NCBI GenBank assembly: GCA_022842065.1
Contig: JALHQH010000006.1
Location: 201,475 to 265,474 of the forward strand
Origin: Caldilineaceae bacterium
GTDB lineage: Bacteria > Chloroflexota > Anaerolineae > Caldilineales > Caldilineaceae
Direction: 5' to 3'
Length of the DNA: 64,000 bases
The notes beneath the pieces were generated by a model that saw only the letters and a list, made by a program, of their open reading frames with translations, did not search any database and was not told the origin of the DNA. This document shows positions 49,424 through 58,729 of this stretch, piece by piece. Within the stretch, counting starts at the first letter, position 1. Each line of letters opens with the position of its first letter. The translations under genes were made by a program, and so were the position numbers.

Positions 49424-50425
49424 ATGTCGATTCGCTACATCACCTTTCGTCTGTTCATTTTCGCCTTGATTATCTGGGTGGCGGCCAGTCTTAATTTTCT
49501 GCTGCCGCGGTTGGTGCCGGGTGATCCGATTACAGCCATGCTCAACCGGCTGGAAGATCAGGGGATGGCAGTTACCAACCAGGCCGAATTGATTGCGGCG
49601 TATCGAGAGCGCTTTGGCCTCAACGCACCATTAGGGGTGCAATATGTGCGCTATCTGGCGGCGGTGTTACGGTTTGACTTTGGCTACTCGATCACCTCAT
49701 TTCCCACCACCGTTGCGTCGATAATCGCGGCGAGTTTGCCCTGGACGATTGGGCTCCTCTCGATCACAACGCTCTTGGCCTTTACGATTGGCATTATCTT
49801 GGGTGCGCTTTTTATGTGGCGCGGGACGCCGCTCTTATTGCGCCTGGTGACCTGGTTTTTGATCATCATTGCCCCGCTGCCCTATTACCTGATCGCCATT
49901 GTGCTGCTCTTTTTACTTGGCTTTACCCTGCGCTGGTTGCCGGCCACCTCGGCTTCACTGGTCAACCAGATGAGCGGGTTTAATTGGGCATCGATCAGCA
50001 AGATTATCAACATGTCAACGTTACCGGCGCTCTCGATCCTGCTGGCCGCGGTCGGTTCCTGGGCGTTGGGCATGCGCGCGATGATGATCACCGTGCAGGG
50101 TGAAGATTACATCACCTTGGCGCGGGCGAAGGGGCTTTCGGAGCGGCGTATTATGTTGGCGTATGCCATGCGCAACGCGCTGCTGCCCCAAGTCACCGCG
50201 CTGGGCATCTCGCTGGCGACGGTCGTCTCCGGCGCGACACTGGTCGAGGTAGTTTTCCTCTACCCCGGCATCGGGCGCGCACTGTTGACGGCGACCAACA
50301 ACCTGGACTATCCGCTGATCCAAGGCATTACCTTTATTTTGGTGGTCTCGGTCGCGGTGGGTGTTCTCATCGTCGATCTGATCTACCCTTTGCTTGATCC
50401 ACGCATTACCTACGAGAGGCGCTGA
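49424..50425 (+). CDS. Dpp/Opp-type ABC transporter permease (DppB-like)
   Basis: About 333 residues. It begins with the typical first segment YITFRLFIFALIIWVAASLNFLLPRLVPGDP-type sequence (the PGDP motif follows directly), has RLEDQGM and FGLNAPLGVQYVRYL, six membrane segments, and the coupling loop LARAKGLSERRIMLAYAMRN, with LVEVVFLYPGIGRAL near the end. The ATG at 49424 is preferred to an upstream one at 49373, which lies in the octamer array. Its partner starts 2 nt after the stop. Confidence 0.9.
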   Translation: MSIRYITFRLFIFALIIWVAASLNFLLPRLVPGDPITAMLNRLEDQGMAVTNQAELIAAYRERFGLNAPLGVQYVRYLAAVLRFDFGYSITSFPTTVASIIAASLPWTIGLLSITTLLAFTIGIILGALFMWRGTPLLLRLVTWFLIIIAPLPYYLIAIVLLFLLGFTLRWLPATSASLVNQMSGFNWASISKIINMSTLPALSILLAAVGSWALGMRAMMITVQGEDYITLARAKGLSERRIMLAYAMRNALLPQVTALGISLATVVSGATLVEVVFLYPGIGRALLTATNNLDYPLIQGITFILVVSVAVGVLIVDLIYPLLDPRITYERR

Positions 50426-50427
50426 GT

Positions 50428-51255
50428 ATGCCGGCCAACTGGAAATTAATGCTTGGCTTTCTGCTGTTGGGGTTGCTGGTCCTTGCGGCGTTGGGTGGGC
50501 CACAGCTGATCGACGAAGCGGCCACCCAACCGCTCTACGCGTCCTTTAACAAGCCGCCTTCGGCCCAACATCCCCTGGGCACTGATGATGTCGGCCGCGA
50601 TCTCCTCGCCTTGCTCATCTACGGGCTCTGGCCGACGCTCAGCATCGGTCTGATTGCCGGCACGTTGGGGACAGGGATTGGGACCATGTTGGGGCTGATC
50701 AGCGGCTATTTGCGCGGCCCAGTGGATCTGGTGATCCGTACCCTCTCGGATATTGTGTTGACGATTCCGCTGCTGGTCGTGCTGATTTTGGTCGCCTCCT
50801 TCACCCAGACGACGACGATTACGGGAACCGCGCTGATTGTTGGCCTCCTGGCCTGGGCCGGGCCAACCCGTGCGATCCGGGCGCAAACGTTGAGCCTCCG
50901 CGAACGCGCGTTCATTCGGGTGGCCAAACTGACCGGCATGAACGATTTCGAGATCATCTTTCTCGATCTGCTGCCGAATTTGCTGCCCTATATCCTGGCC
51001 GGTTTTATCGATGCCATTGCCGGGGGCATCCTGGCCTCGGTTGGATTGCAACTGCTAGGCATCGGGCCGCTCTTGATTCCCAACATGGGCATGACCTTGA
51101 ACAGCGCCTTTGCCGGTGGCGCGATGATTCGGGGCTATTGGTGGTGGTGGGCACCACCGGTACTGGTGTTGACGGTGCTCTTTCTCGCCACGTTTTTGAT
51201 TACGCTGGCGCTTGATGAGATCGCCAATCCACGGCTGCGCGGGGCTGCCCAATGA
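50428..51255 (+). CDS. Dpp/Opp-type ABC transporter permease (DppC-like)
   Basis: 275 residues. HPLGTDDVGRDLLALLIYGL is the classic DppC opening, followed by LISGYLRGPVDLVIRTLSDI and a coupling loop FIRVAKLTGMNDFEIIFLDL. The C-terminal TFLITLALDEIANPRLRGA is also typical, though the usual 'GDGLRDALDPR' is altered. It works with the DppB-like subunit immediately upstream. Its stop overlaps the next ATG (ATGA), showing tight coupling. Confidence 0.9.
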   Translation: MPANWKLMLGFLLLGLLVLAALGGPQLIDEAATQPLYASFNKPPSAQHPLGTDDVGRDLLALLIYGLWPTLSIGLIAGTLGTGIGTMLGLISGYLRGPVDLVIRTLSDIVLTIPLLVVLILVASFTQTTTITGTALIVGLLAWAGPTRAIRAQTLSLRERAFIRVAKLTGMNDFEIIFLDLLPNLLPYILAGFIDAIAGGILASVGLQLLGIGPLLIPNMGMTLNSAFAGGAMIRGYWWWWAPPVLVLTVLFLATFLITLALDEIANPRLRGAAQ

Positions 51256-52214
51256 CCAATCAGCAAGTTGTCCTTACCGTTGAAAATTTGCGGGTCGTCT
51301 ATCACGCGCCGACTGCCGCCGTGCGCGCGGTGAACAATCTCTCCTTTACACTTCACAAAGGCGAACGGCTGGGGCTCGTGGGCGAATCAGGCAGCGGGAA
51401 ATCGACGACCGCCCTGGCGATCTTGCGCATCCTGCCGACAAGCGCGGCCATTACCGAGGGGCAGATCACCCTTGATGGCCAAGATCTATTGACGCTCGAC
51501 CAAGAGCAGATGCGTAGGGTGCGCGGGCAACGGATCGCACTGGTGCCCCAAGGGGCCATGAACTCGCTCAACCCCGTGCTGCGCATCTACCATCAACTGG
51601 CCGATGTGATCCGTCAACATGGTGGCCCAACGGCGCGCACCACGCTGCGCGCGCAAATCGGCCACGCCCTGGAACTGGTCGATCTGCCCACCACGGTCAT
51701 GCAGCTTTATCCCCACGAATTGAGCGGCGGCATGAAACAGCGGGTTTGCATCGCCCTGGCGATCCTTTTGCAGCCCCAGGTGATCATTGCCGACGAGCCG
51801 ACCAGTGCGCTCGACGTGGTGACGCAGCAGGTGGTGGCGCAGACCTTGGTGCAAGTGCAGGAGCAGATCGGGGCCGCGATCCTGCTCATTGGTCACGATA
51901 TGGGGTTGCAGGCGCAACTGGTGGACCGGCTGGCGGTGATGTATGCCGGGCAGATTGTCGAAGTTGCGCAGGTTGATGCGATTTTTCACCGACCGCAGCA
52001 TCCCTATACGCAGTCGCTGATCTCCTTTATTCCATCGCTGCGCGAGAAACGGCCCCCCCGTGGCCTGGCCGGTCTGCCGCCGCGCGTCGTGAGCGATCCG
52101 GTCGGTTGTCTCTTTCGGGCGCGCTGTCCGGTTGCCATCGCGCGCTGTGAAAACGAAGTACCGCCGTTACGTGAGCTGCACCCTGGGCACCAAGTTGCCT
52201 GCCATTTGCCATAA
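51252..52214 (+). CDS. Dpp/Opp-type ABC transporter ATPase (DppD-like)
   Basis: 320 residues. Walker A GESGSGKST (44-52), signature LSGGMKQR (about 156), Walker B VIIADEPTSALD, and switch LIGHD are intact. The C-terminal oligopeptide/dipeptide domain contains GCLFRARCPVAIARCENEVP, with spaced Cys residues that in this family can hold an Fe-S cluster. It forms a heterodimer with the ATPase encoded at 52230. The 4-nt overlap with the permease gene indicates one operon. Confidence 0.93.
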   Translation: MTNQQVVLTVENLRVVYHAPTAAVRAVNNLSFTLHKGERLGLVGESGSGKSTTALAILRILPTSAAITEGQITLDGQDLLTLDQEQMRRVRGQRIALVPQGAMNSLNPVLRIYHQLADVIRQHGGPTARTTLRAQIGHALELVDLPTTVMQLYPHELSGGMKQRVCIALAILLQPQVIIADEPTSALDVVTQQVVAQTLVQVQEQIGAAILLIGHDMGLQAQLVDRLAVMYAGQIVEVAQVDAIFHRPQHPYTQSLISFIPSLREKRPPRGLAGLPPRVVSDPVGCLFRARCPVAIARCENEVPPLRELHPGHQVACHLP

Positions 52215-52229
52215 ACCGAGGAACAGGCG

Positions 52230-53243
52230 ATGTTGCTATTAGAAGTGCACAATCTGACAAAAAGTTTCGGTGGCGGTCTGCTGGCCGGGGCGAAAATGGT
52301 CGCGCTCCACGATTTTAATCTCTGCCTGACTGAAGATGACCCCGCGATTATCGCGATTGCCGGCGAAAGTGGCAGCGGCAAGACGACCGCGGCGCATCTG
52401 CTTTTAGGGTTGCTCACCCCCAGCGCCGGCCAGATCTACTACCGGGGCACAGAACTCCGCAACCTCACCAGCCCAAATTGGCAAGCGTATCGCCGTGAGG
52501 TCCAGGCCATTTTTCAAGATCCCTACGAGGTCTTTAATCCTTTTTACAAAGTGGACCGCGTTTTGCGCACCGTCATCCGCAAATTTCAGTTGGCCCACAG
52601 CCCTCGGCAGCGCCAAGCGCTTATGCACGAAGCCCTGGAAACGGTCGGCCTACGTCCAGATGACGTACTGGGCAAATATCCCCATGAATTGAGCGGCGGG
52701 CAACGCCAACGGATCATGATTGCCCGCGCCTTTCTCACCAGACCGCGTTTAATTGTAGCTGATGAGCCGGTCTCCATGCTCGATGCCTCGCTGCGCGGGT
52801 TAATGTTGGAGATCATGTTACGGCTGAAAAGTGAGTATGGTATCTCGTTCATCTATGTCACCCACGATCTGTCGACCGCCTATCAGATCAGCGACCGCAT
52901 TATGGTGCTCTATCGCGGCGTGACCGTGGAACAGGGGCCAATCGACCAGGTGATCACCGCGCCGCGCCACCCCTACACCCAACTGCTCACCGCCGCCGTA
53001 CCGACGCCGGACCCAGGGGTACGTTGGACGCAGCCGGCCCGGTCACCCAAGGTCAAACTGAATGGTCGGCAAGCGGGCGCGCCCCAACGGGTGGGCTGCA
53101 ATTTTGCCGACCGCTGCCCCCACGTGATGGCGCGCTGTCACATCAAAATGCCACCAGCACAGACAATTGCCGCCGACCATTTGGCCACCTGTTATCTCTA
53201 TGAACACTCGACAAGCACCGAAATTGATTTCACGCTTCCCTAA
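52230..53243 (+). CDS. Dpp/Opp-type ABC transporter ATPase (DppF-like)
   Basis: 337 residues. Walker A GESGSGKTT (45-53), the Q-loop region AIFQDPYEVFNPF, signature LSGGQRQR, Walker B LIVADEPVSMLD and THD switch are intact. The C-terminal oligo_HPY region has GCNFADRCPHVMARCHIKMP. The Q-loop is PYEVFNPF rather than the usual PxxSLNP, as in a subgroup of sugar/opine-linked systems. The N-terminus has a short insertion (GGGLLAGAKM) before the core, also usual in DppF-like members that need to link to other parts. Confidence 0.92.
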   Translation: MLLLEVHNLTKSFGGGLLAGAKMVALHDFNLCLTEDDPAIIAIAGESGSGKTTAAHLLLGLLTPSAGQIYYRGTELRNLTSPNWQAYRREVQAIFQDPYEVFNPFYKVDRVLRTVIRKFQLAHSPRQRQALMHEALETVGLRPDDVLGKYPHELSGGQRQRIMIARAFLTRPRLIVADEPVSMLDASLRGLMLEIMLRLKSEYGISFIYVTHDLSTAYQISDRIMVLYRGVTVEQGPIDQVITAPRHPYTQLLTAAVPTPDPGVRWTQPARSPKVKLNGRQAGAPQRVGCNFADRCPHVMARCHIKMPPAQTIAADHLATCYLYEHSTSTEIDFTLP

Positions 53244-53252
53244 GTAGAACTT

Positions 53253-54668
53253 ATGACTACACCTACCCTATCACCAACCCACCAAATTCTCCTGGATGAG
53301 ACCCTGTCACTCGCTCCGGATCAACCTCATCCGCCCTATCTCTATCAGGCGGCGTCTGTGCCGGCCAACGCCAGCCGCGTCGGCGCAACCGTCACCTTTC
53401 ACAAAAGCGAGCGGCGCACCCAAATTTTTGTCTCGCTCTTTGCGCCCGATGGCTTCCGCGGCTGTCGCATGGCACCGGGACAGATGGAGAATGTTCTGTT
53501 GGCGCTGTGGAGCACGCCTGCCGATGCGAGTGAAGGTGCGTTGCCGGGGCCGTTGCCCGCCGGCGAATGGCGCGTGCAACTCGATATCCACGCGGTTGCC
53601 GAGCCGCTCCAAGTCCAAGTGGTGATCTATGCCGAGTTTGATGAGATTCCCGCCGCGGCGGTCATCGACTTTCCCAACGACCATGTCGTCAAGGCGGAGG
53701 CAGGCTGGTACAAAGGCGAACTCCACGCCCACTCGACCGAGAGCGACGGCAAACATCCGGTGGACACCGTGATCCGCGCGGCGCTTGACACTGGGCTGGA
53801 TTTCTTCTCGCTGACCGACCACTACACCGTCAGCCAGTGGCGCAAGCTGATTCCCCACCTGGAAGCGCCGATGGCGCTGATCCGCTCGTGTGAGGTCACC
53901 AGCCATCACGGCCACGCCAATCTGCAAGGGATGACCGAGTGGGTCAACCTCTTTGTCGATACGCCGGCATGGACGATGAACGACGCCGCCGATGCGATCC
54001 ATGAACAGGGCGGCCTCTTCTGCGTCAACCACCCCTTTAGCGGCACACTGGGCTGGCGCACCTTTGACTTTGACTGGACCAAGGCGGATCTGCTGGAGAT
54101 CTACCACAATCTGGAGGGGGCCGCCAACGTCTTGCAACTCCCGCTCTGGGATCGTCAACTTTCTCACGGCCATCGCATTGTCGGCGTCGGCGCGGTCGAT
54201 AGCCACGATCCGTTCGACGGGCTGCACCGGCTCGGCCAGGTCGTGACCTGGGTTTACGCCGATGAACTCAGTGAAAAGGGGATCATCGCGGGCTTGCGCC
54301 GTGGCCGCGTCTATGTCAGCCGCGGGCCGGCGTTGCGTTTTGTCGCGCGCAATGGCAAGGGGCGGAGCGCCGAGATGTGGGAGACCCTCTTTACCGCCGG
54401 CGAGGAGATTACGCTCGAAGTGCAGGTACAAAGTGAATTGCCGCTGCGCCTCTTTGTTATTCGCGACGGGTATTATTTGGAGATGCGGGAAATTGCCGGT
54501 GCCGCGGATTGGCAGACGCACACCTTTTGTGACCGCCCAACCGCCAATACCTACTATCGCATTGAATTGCATCGCGCCGCGACCGAGCAGAACTACGACC
54601 AACTGCTGCGCCGCGATCACGAAACCGTACAAGCGCTGAGCAATCCTGTGCGGGTGGTAGCGATTTAG
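53253..54668 (+). CDS. PHP-domain metallo-hydrolase, CehA/McbA-like
   Basis: 471 residues. A beta-rich N-terminal part (about 1-150) is followed by the PHP core. GELHAHSTESDGKHP (about 155) supplies the first metal ligands, then FFSLTDHYTVS, IRSCEVTSHHGHANLQG, FCVNHPFSG and GVGAVDSHDP. This arrangement matches CehA/McbA-type esterases, related to PHP phosphoesterases. The family includes carbamate- and phosphoester-cleaving enzymes; the native substrate is unknown. It starts 9 nt after the DppF-like gene, so it is likely co-transcribed and acts on the imported solute. The ribosome site is weak. Confidence 0.83.
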   Translation: MTTPTLSPTHQILLDETLSLAPDQPHPPYLYQAASVPANASRVGATVTFHKSERRTQIFVSLFAPDGFRGCRMAPGQMENVLLALWSTPADASEGALPGPLPAGEWRVQLDIHAVAEPLQVQVVIYAEFDEIPAAAVIDFPNDHVVKAEAGWYKGELHAHSTESDGKHPVDTVIRAALDTGLDFFSLTDHYTVSQWRKLIPHLEAPMALIRSCEVTSHHGHANLQGMTEWVNLFVDTPAWTMNDAADAIHEQGGLFCVNHPFSGTLGWRTFDFDWTKADLLEIYHNLEGAANVLQLPLWDRQLSHGHRIVGVGAVDSHDPFDGLHRLGQVVTWVYADELSEKGIIAGLRRGRVYVSRGPALRFVARNGKGRSAEMWETLFTAGEEITLEVQVQSELPLRLFVIRDGYYLEMREIAGAADWQTHTFCDRPTANTYYRIELHRAATEQNYDQLLRRDHETVQALSNPVRVVAI

Positions 54669-54720
54669 GAAATCCTTGTGATGCACGAGGAACTTGAGAT
54701 GCAACAAGAATTGCCCTTTA

Positions 54721-54882
54721 TAAGGCTATCTCTATACCAAAGCCACGGTTGCCCGCAGCGCCATCTTTGACCGTGAGGCCCTGGGCGAGGAGATGTTAGC
54801 CCCTGGCGACTACACCGCGCGCCTGCTACTGGATGACGGTTACTTGGTGTTGGCCGAAGCCGATTTTACGGTGACCGAATAA
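54721..54882 (+). pseudogene. C-terminal remnant of a hydrolase-like protein
   Basis: Frame from 54724 to the TAA at 54880-54882 reads GYLYTKATVARSAIFDREAL, then GEEMLAPGDYTARLLLDDGY and LVLAEADFTVTE. It starts right after a stop and has no ATG with a ribosome site at its head. It looks like the last beta strands of a hydrolase (possibly the calcineurin-like or PHP type) whose main part was lost. It is in another frame from the PHP gene. Confidence 0.5.
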
Positions 54883-54923
54883 CGCTGGTGCGCAATCAGC
54901 GCAAAGGATAGAAAGGAAATGCA

Positions 54924-55952
54924 ATGTTGGCCCAACCGATCATTCGTAACATTGGCTTTAACACCACAGTCCTGCCGGATGGTGATCTCGACGCGCTGGA
55001 CAATCTGCTGGCCGAGTACATTGCCGTCGGCTGTGACATGGTCGAACTGACGGCTCGACGGCTCGATGTGATTGTCAACGGCAAACTAAACGAGCCACGT
55101 GTAGCCCAGGTACAGGCGATTATGGAAAAGTATGATCTTGTGGTGGCGGTCCATGCGCCCCATGCGATCAACCTGATGGACGAACCGCGGCTGGATCGCC
55201 AGATGGCGGTCACCTATGCGGCCATCGAATTCTGTGCAGCGGTAGGCGCCACCAATTTGGTCATTCATGCCGGGCGTGTACCCACCGCCATCTGGCATGA
55301 TAGTAGTACACGGCTGCTGGAACTGGAACGGGATGCCCTGCGTGCATTGGCCGATTTTGCCCACACCCAAAATGTGCAGCTTGCCGTGGAAAATCTTGGG
55401 GCCGGTCCGTACGCCACGACCATCTGTTATGGCAGCGACCTGCGCCGGCTGGCCGAACAGATCGCGCGCATTGATCATCCCCATGTGTGTGGCTGTCTCG
55501 ATTTTAGCCACGGTTGGGTGGCCGCAAACTACCTTGGTTATGACTATGCCGCTGCCGTCCAACTCTTTTCGCCCTATGTTAACCACCTGCACCTGCACGA
55601 TTCGTGTGGCAATCCCGTCACCATGCAGCTGGGCGATCCCGGTGATCAGGTGGCTTTTGGGGAAGGAGACTTGCATCTGCCGCCTGGTTGGGGCACCATC
55701 GACTGGGCGGGCATCTTACCCACTTTGGCCTTACGCCCCGGCACGCTGATGGGGATCGAGCTCAACAAGCGCTATTGGAACGAACTACAAGCTGTGGTTG
55801 ATACCGCCCACAGCTTTGCCCAGATCCTCAACCGTCAATCAGATCAGTATAATCACCAACGGCAAGGAGTACACAGAGATGGCCGCACAAACGTCTATGC
55901 CGAACACACCAACAGTCGCATATCTGCCGGAACCAGCTTGGGTCGCGCCTAG
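54924..55952 (+). CDS. Sugar phosphate isomerase/epimerase-like TIM-barrel protein
   Basis: 342 residues. Barrel motifs: CDMVELTARRLDVIV, VAVHAPHAINLMDE, NLVIHAGR, LAVENLG (Glu ligand), GCLDFSHGWVAANYLG and VNHLHLHDSCGN (His/Asp ligands). It belongs to the xylose-isomerase-like superfamily but is not close to the TIM barrels at 3895 and 62750. The last ~35 residues (from about NRQSDQYNHQ) overlap the start of the next gene in another frame and do not look native, so the original stop may have been lost. It begins the last operon; substrate unknown. Confidence 0.82.
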   Translation: MLAQPIIRNIGFNTTVLPDGDLDALDNLLAEYIAVGCDMVELTARRLDVIVNGKLNEPRVAQVQAIMEKYDLVVAVHAPHAINLMDEPRLDRQMAVTYAAIEFCAAVGATNLVIHAGRVPTAIWHDSSTRLLELERDALRALADFAHTQNVQLAVENLGAGPYATTICYGSDLRRLAEQIARIDHPHVCGCLDFSHGWVAANYLGYDYAAAVQLFSPYVNHLHLHDSCGNPVTMQLGDPGDQVAFGEGDLHLPPGWGTIDWAGILPTLALRPGTLMGIELNKRYWNELQAVVDTAHSFAQILNRQSDQYNHQRQGVHRDGRTNVYAEHTNSRISAGTSLGRA

Positions 55953-56877
55953 CTTGGCGGCAGCTGATCTGGCCTTGGCGGCAGATCCACCGGCCCACCC
56001 CGCTTCGCCGGCCCGCCAAGCCGCGCTGATGATGCTTGATGGGCCGTTGCACCTGGTCGAGGCCAATCGCTTTCGCAGTACGCACGATTTTCTGGTGCAA
56101 CGGCTCACCGCGGCGATTGAGTCGATCGAACAGACCACGGTTACACATGGCACACAGCTGTGGAAACTCTATAATCATGGCTTTGTGCTGCGTACGCCGA
56201 CCGTCACGATGGGGATGGATCTGGTGCGCGGTTGGCGTTTTATGGATGAGCCCCAACACTATTATGGCCTACCACCCGCATTGGTTGCGCGGCTGGTAGA
56301 CCAGCTTGATCTGCTGACGATTACGCACAATCATGGCGACCACCATGACACGTTGGTGCGGGATTGCGCATTAGCACGCGGCATCCCCCTGATTGTCGAG
56401 GCATCGATCTTTGCCGACTTGCCGGATCAACCATTGGTGCTGCGGCCATTGCACAATTCGACCACACCCCAGCCCACCACGCTGGCGATCCAAACGCGCA
56501 AAGGCCACGCCATCCACGTTGCGGTTTACCCCGGTCATCAAGGGGAAAGCGTGCCCAACAATGTCTACCTGCTACGCACACCCGAAGGCTTCACCCTGAT
56601 GCACACAGGCGATCAGTCGGGTGATTTAGATTGGGCCTGGCTCGATACGATTGGGCTGCATCACCAGGTCGATCTGTTGCTGCCCAACTGTTGGACCACC
56701 GACATGGAGCGCCTGGTTGCCGGTGTACGCCCGCGGTGGACCGTCTTTGGCCATGAGGTGGAGATGGCGCACAGTCCCGATCACCGCGAGAGTTATTGGC
56801 GCAGCTTTCAGCACTTCCGCGATTTGGCGGAACCACAAAACCTGGTGTTGGGGTGGGGCGAAACCGTGCACTTTTAG
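55879..56877 (+). CDS. MBL-fold metallo-hydrolase
   Basis: About 332 residues. After a ~70-residue Ala/Pro-rich N-terminus, the core has the motif ITHNHGDHHD (H150, H152, D154, H155), then HTGDQSGD (third ligand region) and FGHEVEM near the end. It is distinct from the PhnP-like protein at 33537. AAGGAG (55864-55869) supports the ATG at 55879, which lies inside the 3' end of the preceding TIM-barrel gene (74-nt overlap). A lactonase or phosphodiesterase-like role is possible; the family is too broad to say more. Confidence 0.8.
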   Translation: MAAQTSMPNTPTVAYLPEPAWVAPSLAAADLALAADPPAHPASPARQAALMMLDGPLHLVEANRFRSTHDFLVQRLTAAIESIEQTTVTHGTQLWKLYNHGFVLRTPTVTMGMDLVRGWRFMDEPQHYYGLPPALVARLVDQLDLLTITHNHGDHHDTLVRDCALARGIPLIVEASIFADLPDQPLVLRPLHNSTTPQPTTLAIQTRKGHAIHVAVYPGHQGESVPNNVYLLRTPEGFTLMHTGDQSGDLDWAWLDTIGLHHQVDLLLPNCWTTDMERLVAGVRPRWTVFGHEVEMAHSPDHRESYWRSFQHFRDLAEPQNLVLGWGETVHF

Positions 56878-56898
56878 TTGGGTTTGCTGGCACGCAAG

Positions 56899-57048
56899 CG
56901 GCGCTGATTAACACAAGCCACCCCCTCCTAACCTCCCCCTGTTAAGGGGAGGAACCGTCACCTCGTCAACGATTCCCTCCCTTAACAGGGGAGCGGTTGC
57001 CTTCTAGGCGCGGGAGGGGTTAGTAGTTACGGCGCTGATTAACACAAG
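56899..57048. repeat. Inverted-repeat element flanked by 19-bp direct repeats
   Basis: CGGCGCTGATTAACACAAG occurs at 56899-56917 and 57030-57048. Between them, CCTCCCCCTGTTAAGGGGAG and its near-complement (around 56971-56994) form an imperfect hairpin, with outer CCCTCC/GGAGGG arms. The structure parallels 36552-36718, and again lies before a binding-protein gene. No coding capacity is seen. Confidence 0.7.
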
Positions 57049-57172
57049 TCTAATCAAAATTAACAATAATTTATTGCAACGCTAAAGTGTGGAAAACTTT
57101 TGGGTAATATAGTCCTTTACCATGCAGCGTTCTACACAGCAACAATTATTGATGTAATAAAGGAACTAACTC

Positions 57173-58726
57173 ATGCAGATGAACAATGGTTTGAGTCGCC
57201 GCCACTTTTTGCAGGCGATGGGTATTGCAGCGAGTACGGGTGCATTGGCGGCCTGTGTTCCTGCTACGCCGGCGGTAACAACCCAAAGTGCAGCCACCGA
57301 TGGAGCCGTTTCTGTGCGTGGCACGTTGCGTCTCTCCCACACGCTGGAGTGGAACGGCAAAGAGAGTCTGGCCCCTATGTCGCCGGTGCGTTTCTTCCCG
57401 CCCGTTTCATTGCTGTATAACCGCTTGGTGCGCCAAAATGATCAAGGGCGCCCAGAGGCAGATCTGGCTGAGTCCTGGGCAGCCGACCCGACCGCCCAAA
57501 TTTGGACCTTTACGCTGCGCCAGGGCGTCAAATTTCACGACGGCAAGCCGTTGACGGCCAAGGATGTGGTCTATACGCTGCAATATGTGGTTGATCCCGA
57601 ATTGGGTTCGCCCGGTGCAGCGGTCTTGGAGATTATCGACAGTACCGCGATTGAAATGCCCGACGACTATACAGTCGTTATCAAACTCAAACAACCCCAT
57701 GCTGATTTCCCGTTGTTGCTGCTCCATTACTCCTGCTACATCATCCCGGAAGGCAGCCGCGAAACGATTCACACCAGTGGGATTGGCACCGGCCCCTTCA
57801 AATTGGATACGCTGAATGTGGAAGGCAAGACTGTGCTGGTGGCCAACGATGAATACTGGGAAGGCACGCCCGGCCTGGACGCCATTGAGGTCGTGCCGGT
57901 TGTCGAGGCCGAAGCGCGCACCGCTGCGCTCCTGGCCGACCAGATCGATATGGACGACATCAGCTATGGTGCGGTGGCGCTGTTCGAGAAAAACGAGAAC
58001 TATGTCATCAATTCGATCCCTGCCGGTGGCTGGAATGTGTTGGTCATGCGCACCGACACGGCGCCCTTTGATGATCTGCGTGTGCGCCAAGCGATGAAGT
58101 TGGTGGTTGATCGCGAGGTGATCTTGCAAACGGTGTTGCAGGGCTTTGGCGCGATTGCCGGCGATCATCCAGTCTGGCCTGGGGATCAATATTACTTGCC
58201 GGTTGACCACCCGCGCGATGTGGAAAAGGCCAAAACATTACTGGCCGAGGCCGGTTATGCCGATGGGCTGACCGTCACCTTGTTCACCTCTACGATCGCC
58301 GAGGGCATGGTCGAAATGACCGTGGCCTATAAAGAGATGGCCGCCGAAGCTGGGATCAATGTTGAGATCAAGCAGACCCCAGCCGAAGGCTATTGGAACG
58401 ATGTCTGGTTGAAAGAGCCCTTCTGCTCCTCCAGTTGGGGGGAACGCCAGGCGGATCAAGTGCTCAATGAGGTCTACCGCAGCGGTGCCAGTTGGAATGA
58501 GACCTATTGGAGTAACTCCACCTTTGACCAATTGCTGGATGATGCCCGCAAAGAGCTGGATTTTGAAAAGCGCAAAGCACTCTATCAGCAGGCCCAACAG
58601 TTACTGGCTGATGAAGGGGGCGCGATTATCCCCGCTTTTGTCAACAACTTGAGCGCCGCCAACAAGCGCGTCCAGGGTGTTGACATGCGCTTCATTCGCT
58701 GGAATAAGGTGACGCTCACAGCGTAA
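57173..58726 (+). CDS. Peptide/opine-type substrate-binding protein (SBP family 5) with Tat/lipoprotein signal
   Basis: 517 residues. The N-terminus LSRRHFLQAMGIAASTGALA runs into AACVP, a twin-arginine motif with a lipobox Cys. Family-5 blocks: ADLAESWAADPTAQIWTFTL, RQGVKFHDGKPLTAKDVVYT, and the second-half segment VRQAMKLVVDREVILQTVLQ. It serves the permeases at 58865-60713. AAAGGA lies 8 nt before the first ATG, which favours 57173 over 57179. The region 57049-57172 is AT-rich and may contain the promoter; no pair of hexamers is convincing. Confidence 0.9.
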   Translation: MQMNNGLSRRHFLQAMGIAASTGALAACVPATPAVTTQSAATDGAVSVRGTLRLSHTLEWNGKESLAPMSPVRFFPPVSLLYNRLVRQNDQGRPEADLAESWAADPTAQIWTFTLRQGVKFHDGKPLTAKDVVYTLQYVVDPELGSPGAAVLEIIDSTAIEMPDDYTVVIKLKQPHADFPLLLLHYSCYIIPEGSRETIHTSGIGTGPFKLDTLNVEGKTVLVANDEYWEGTPGLDAIEVVPVVEAEARTAALLADQIDMDDISYGAVALFEKNENYVINSIPAGGWNVLVMRTDTAPFDDLRVRQAMKLVVDREVILQTVLQGFGAIAGDHPVWPGDQYYLPVDHPRDVEKAKTLLAEAGYADGLTVTLFTSTIAEGMVEMTVAYKEMAAEAGINVEIKQTPAEGYWNDVWLKEPFCSSSWGERQADQVLNEVYRSGASWNETYWSNSTFDQLLDDARKELDFEKRKALYQQAQQLLADEGGAIIPAFVNNLSAANKRVQGVDMRFIRWNKVTLTA

Positions 58727-58729
58727 GGA

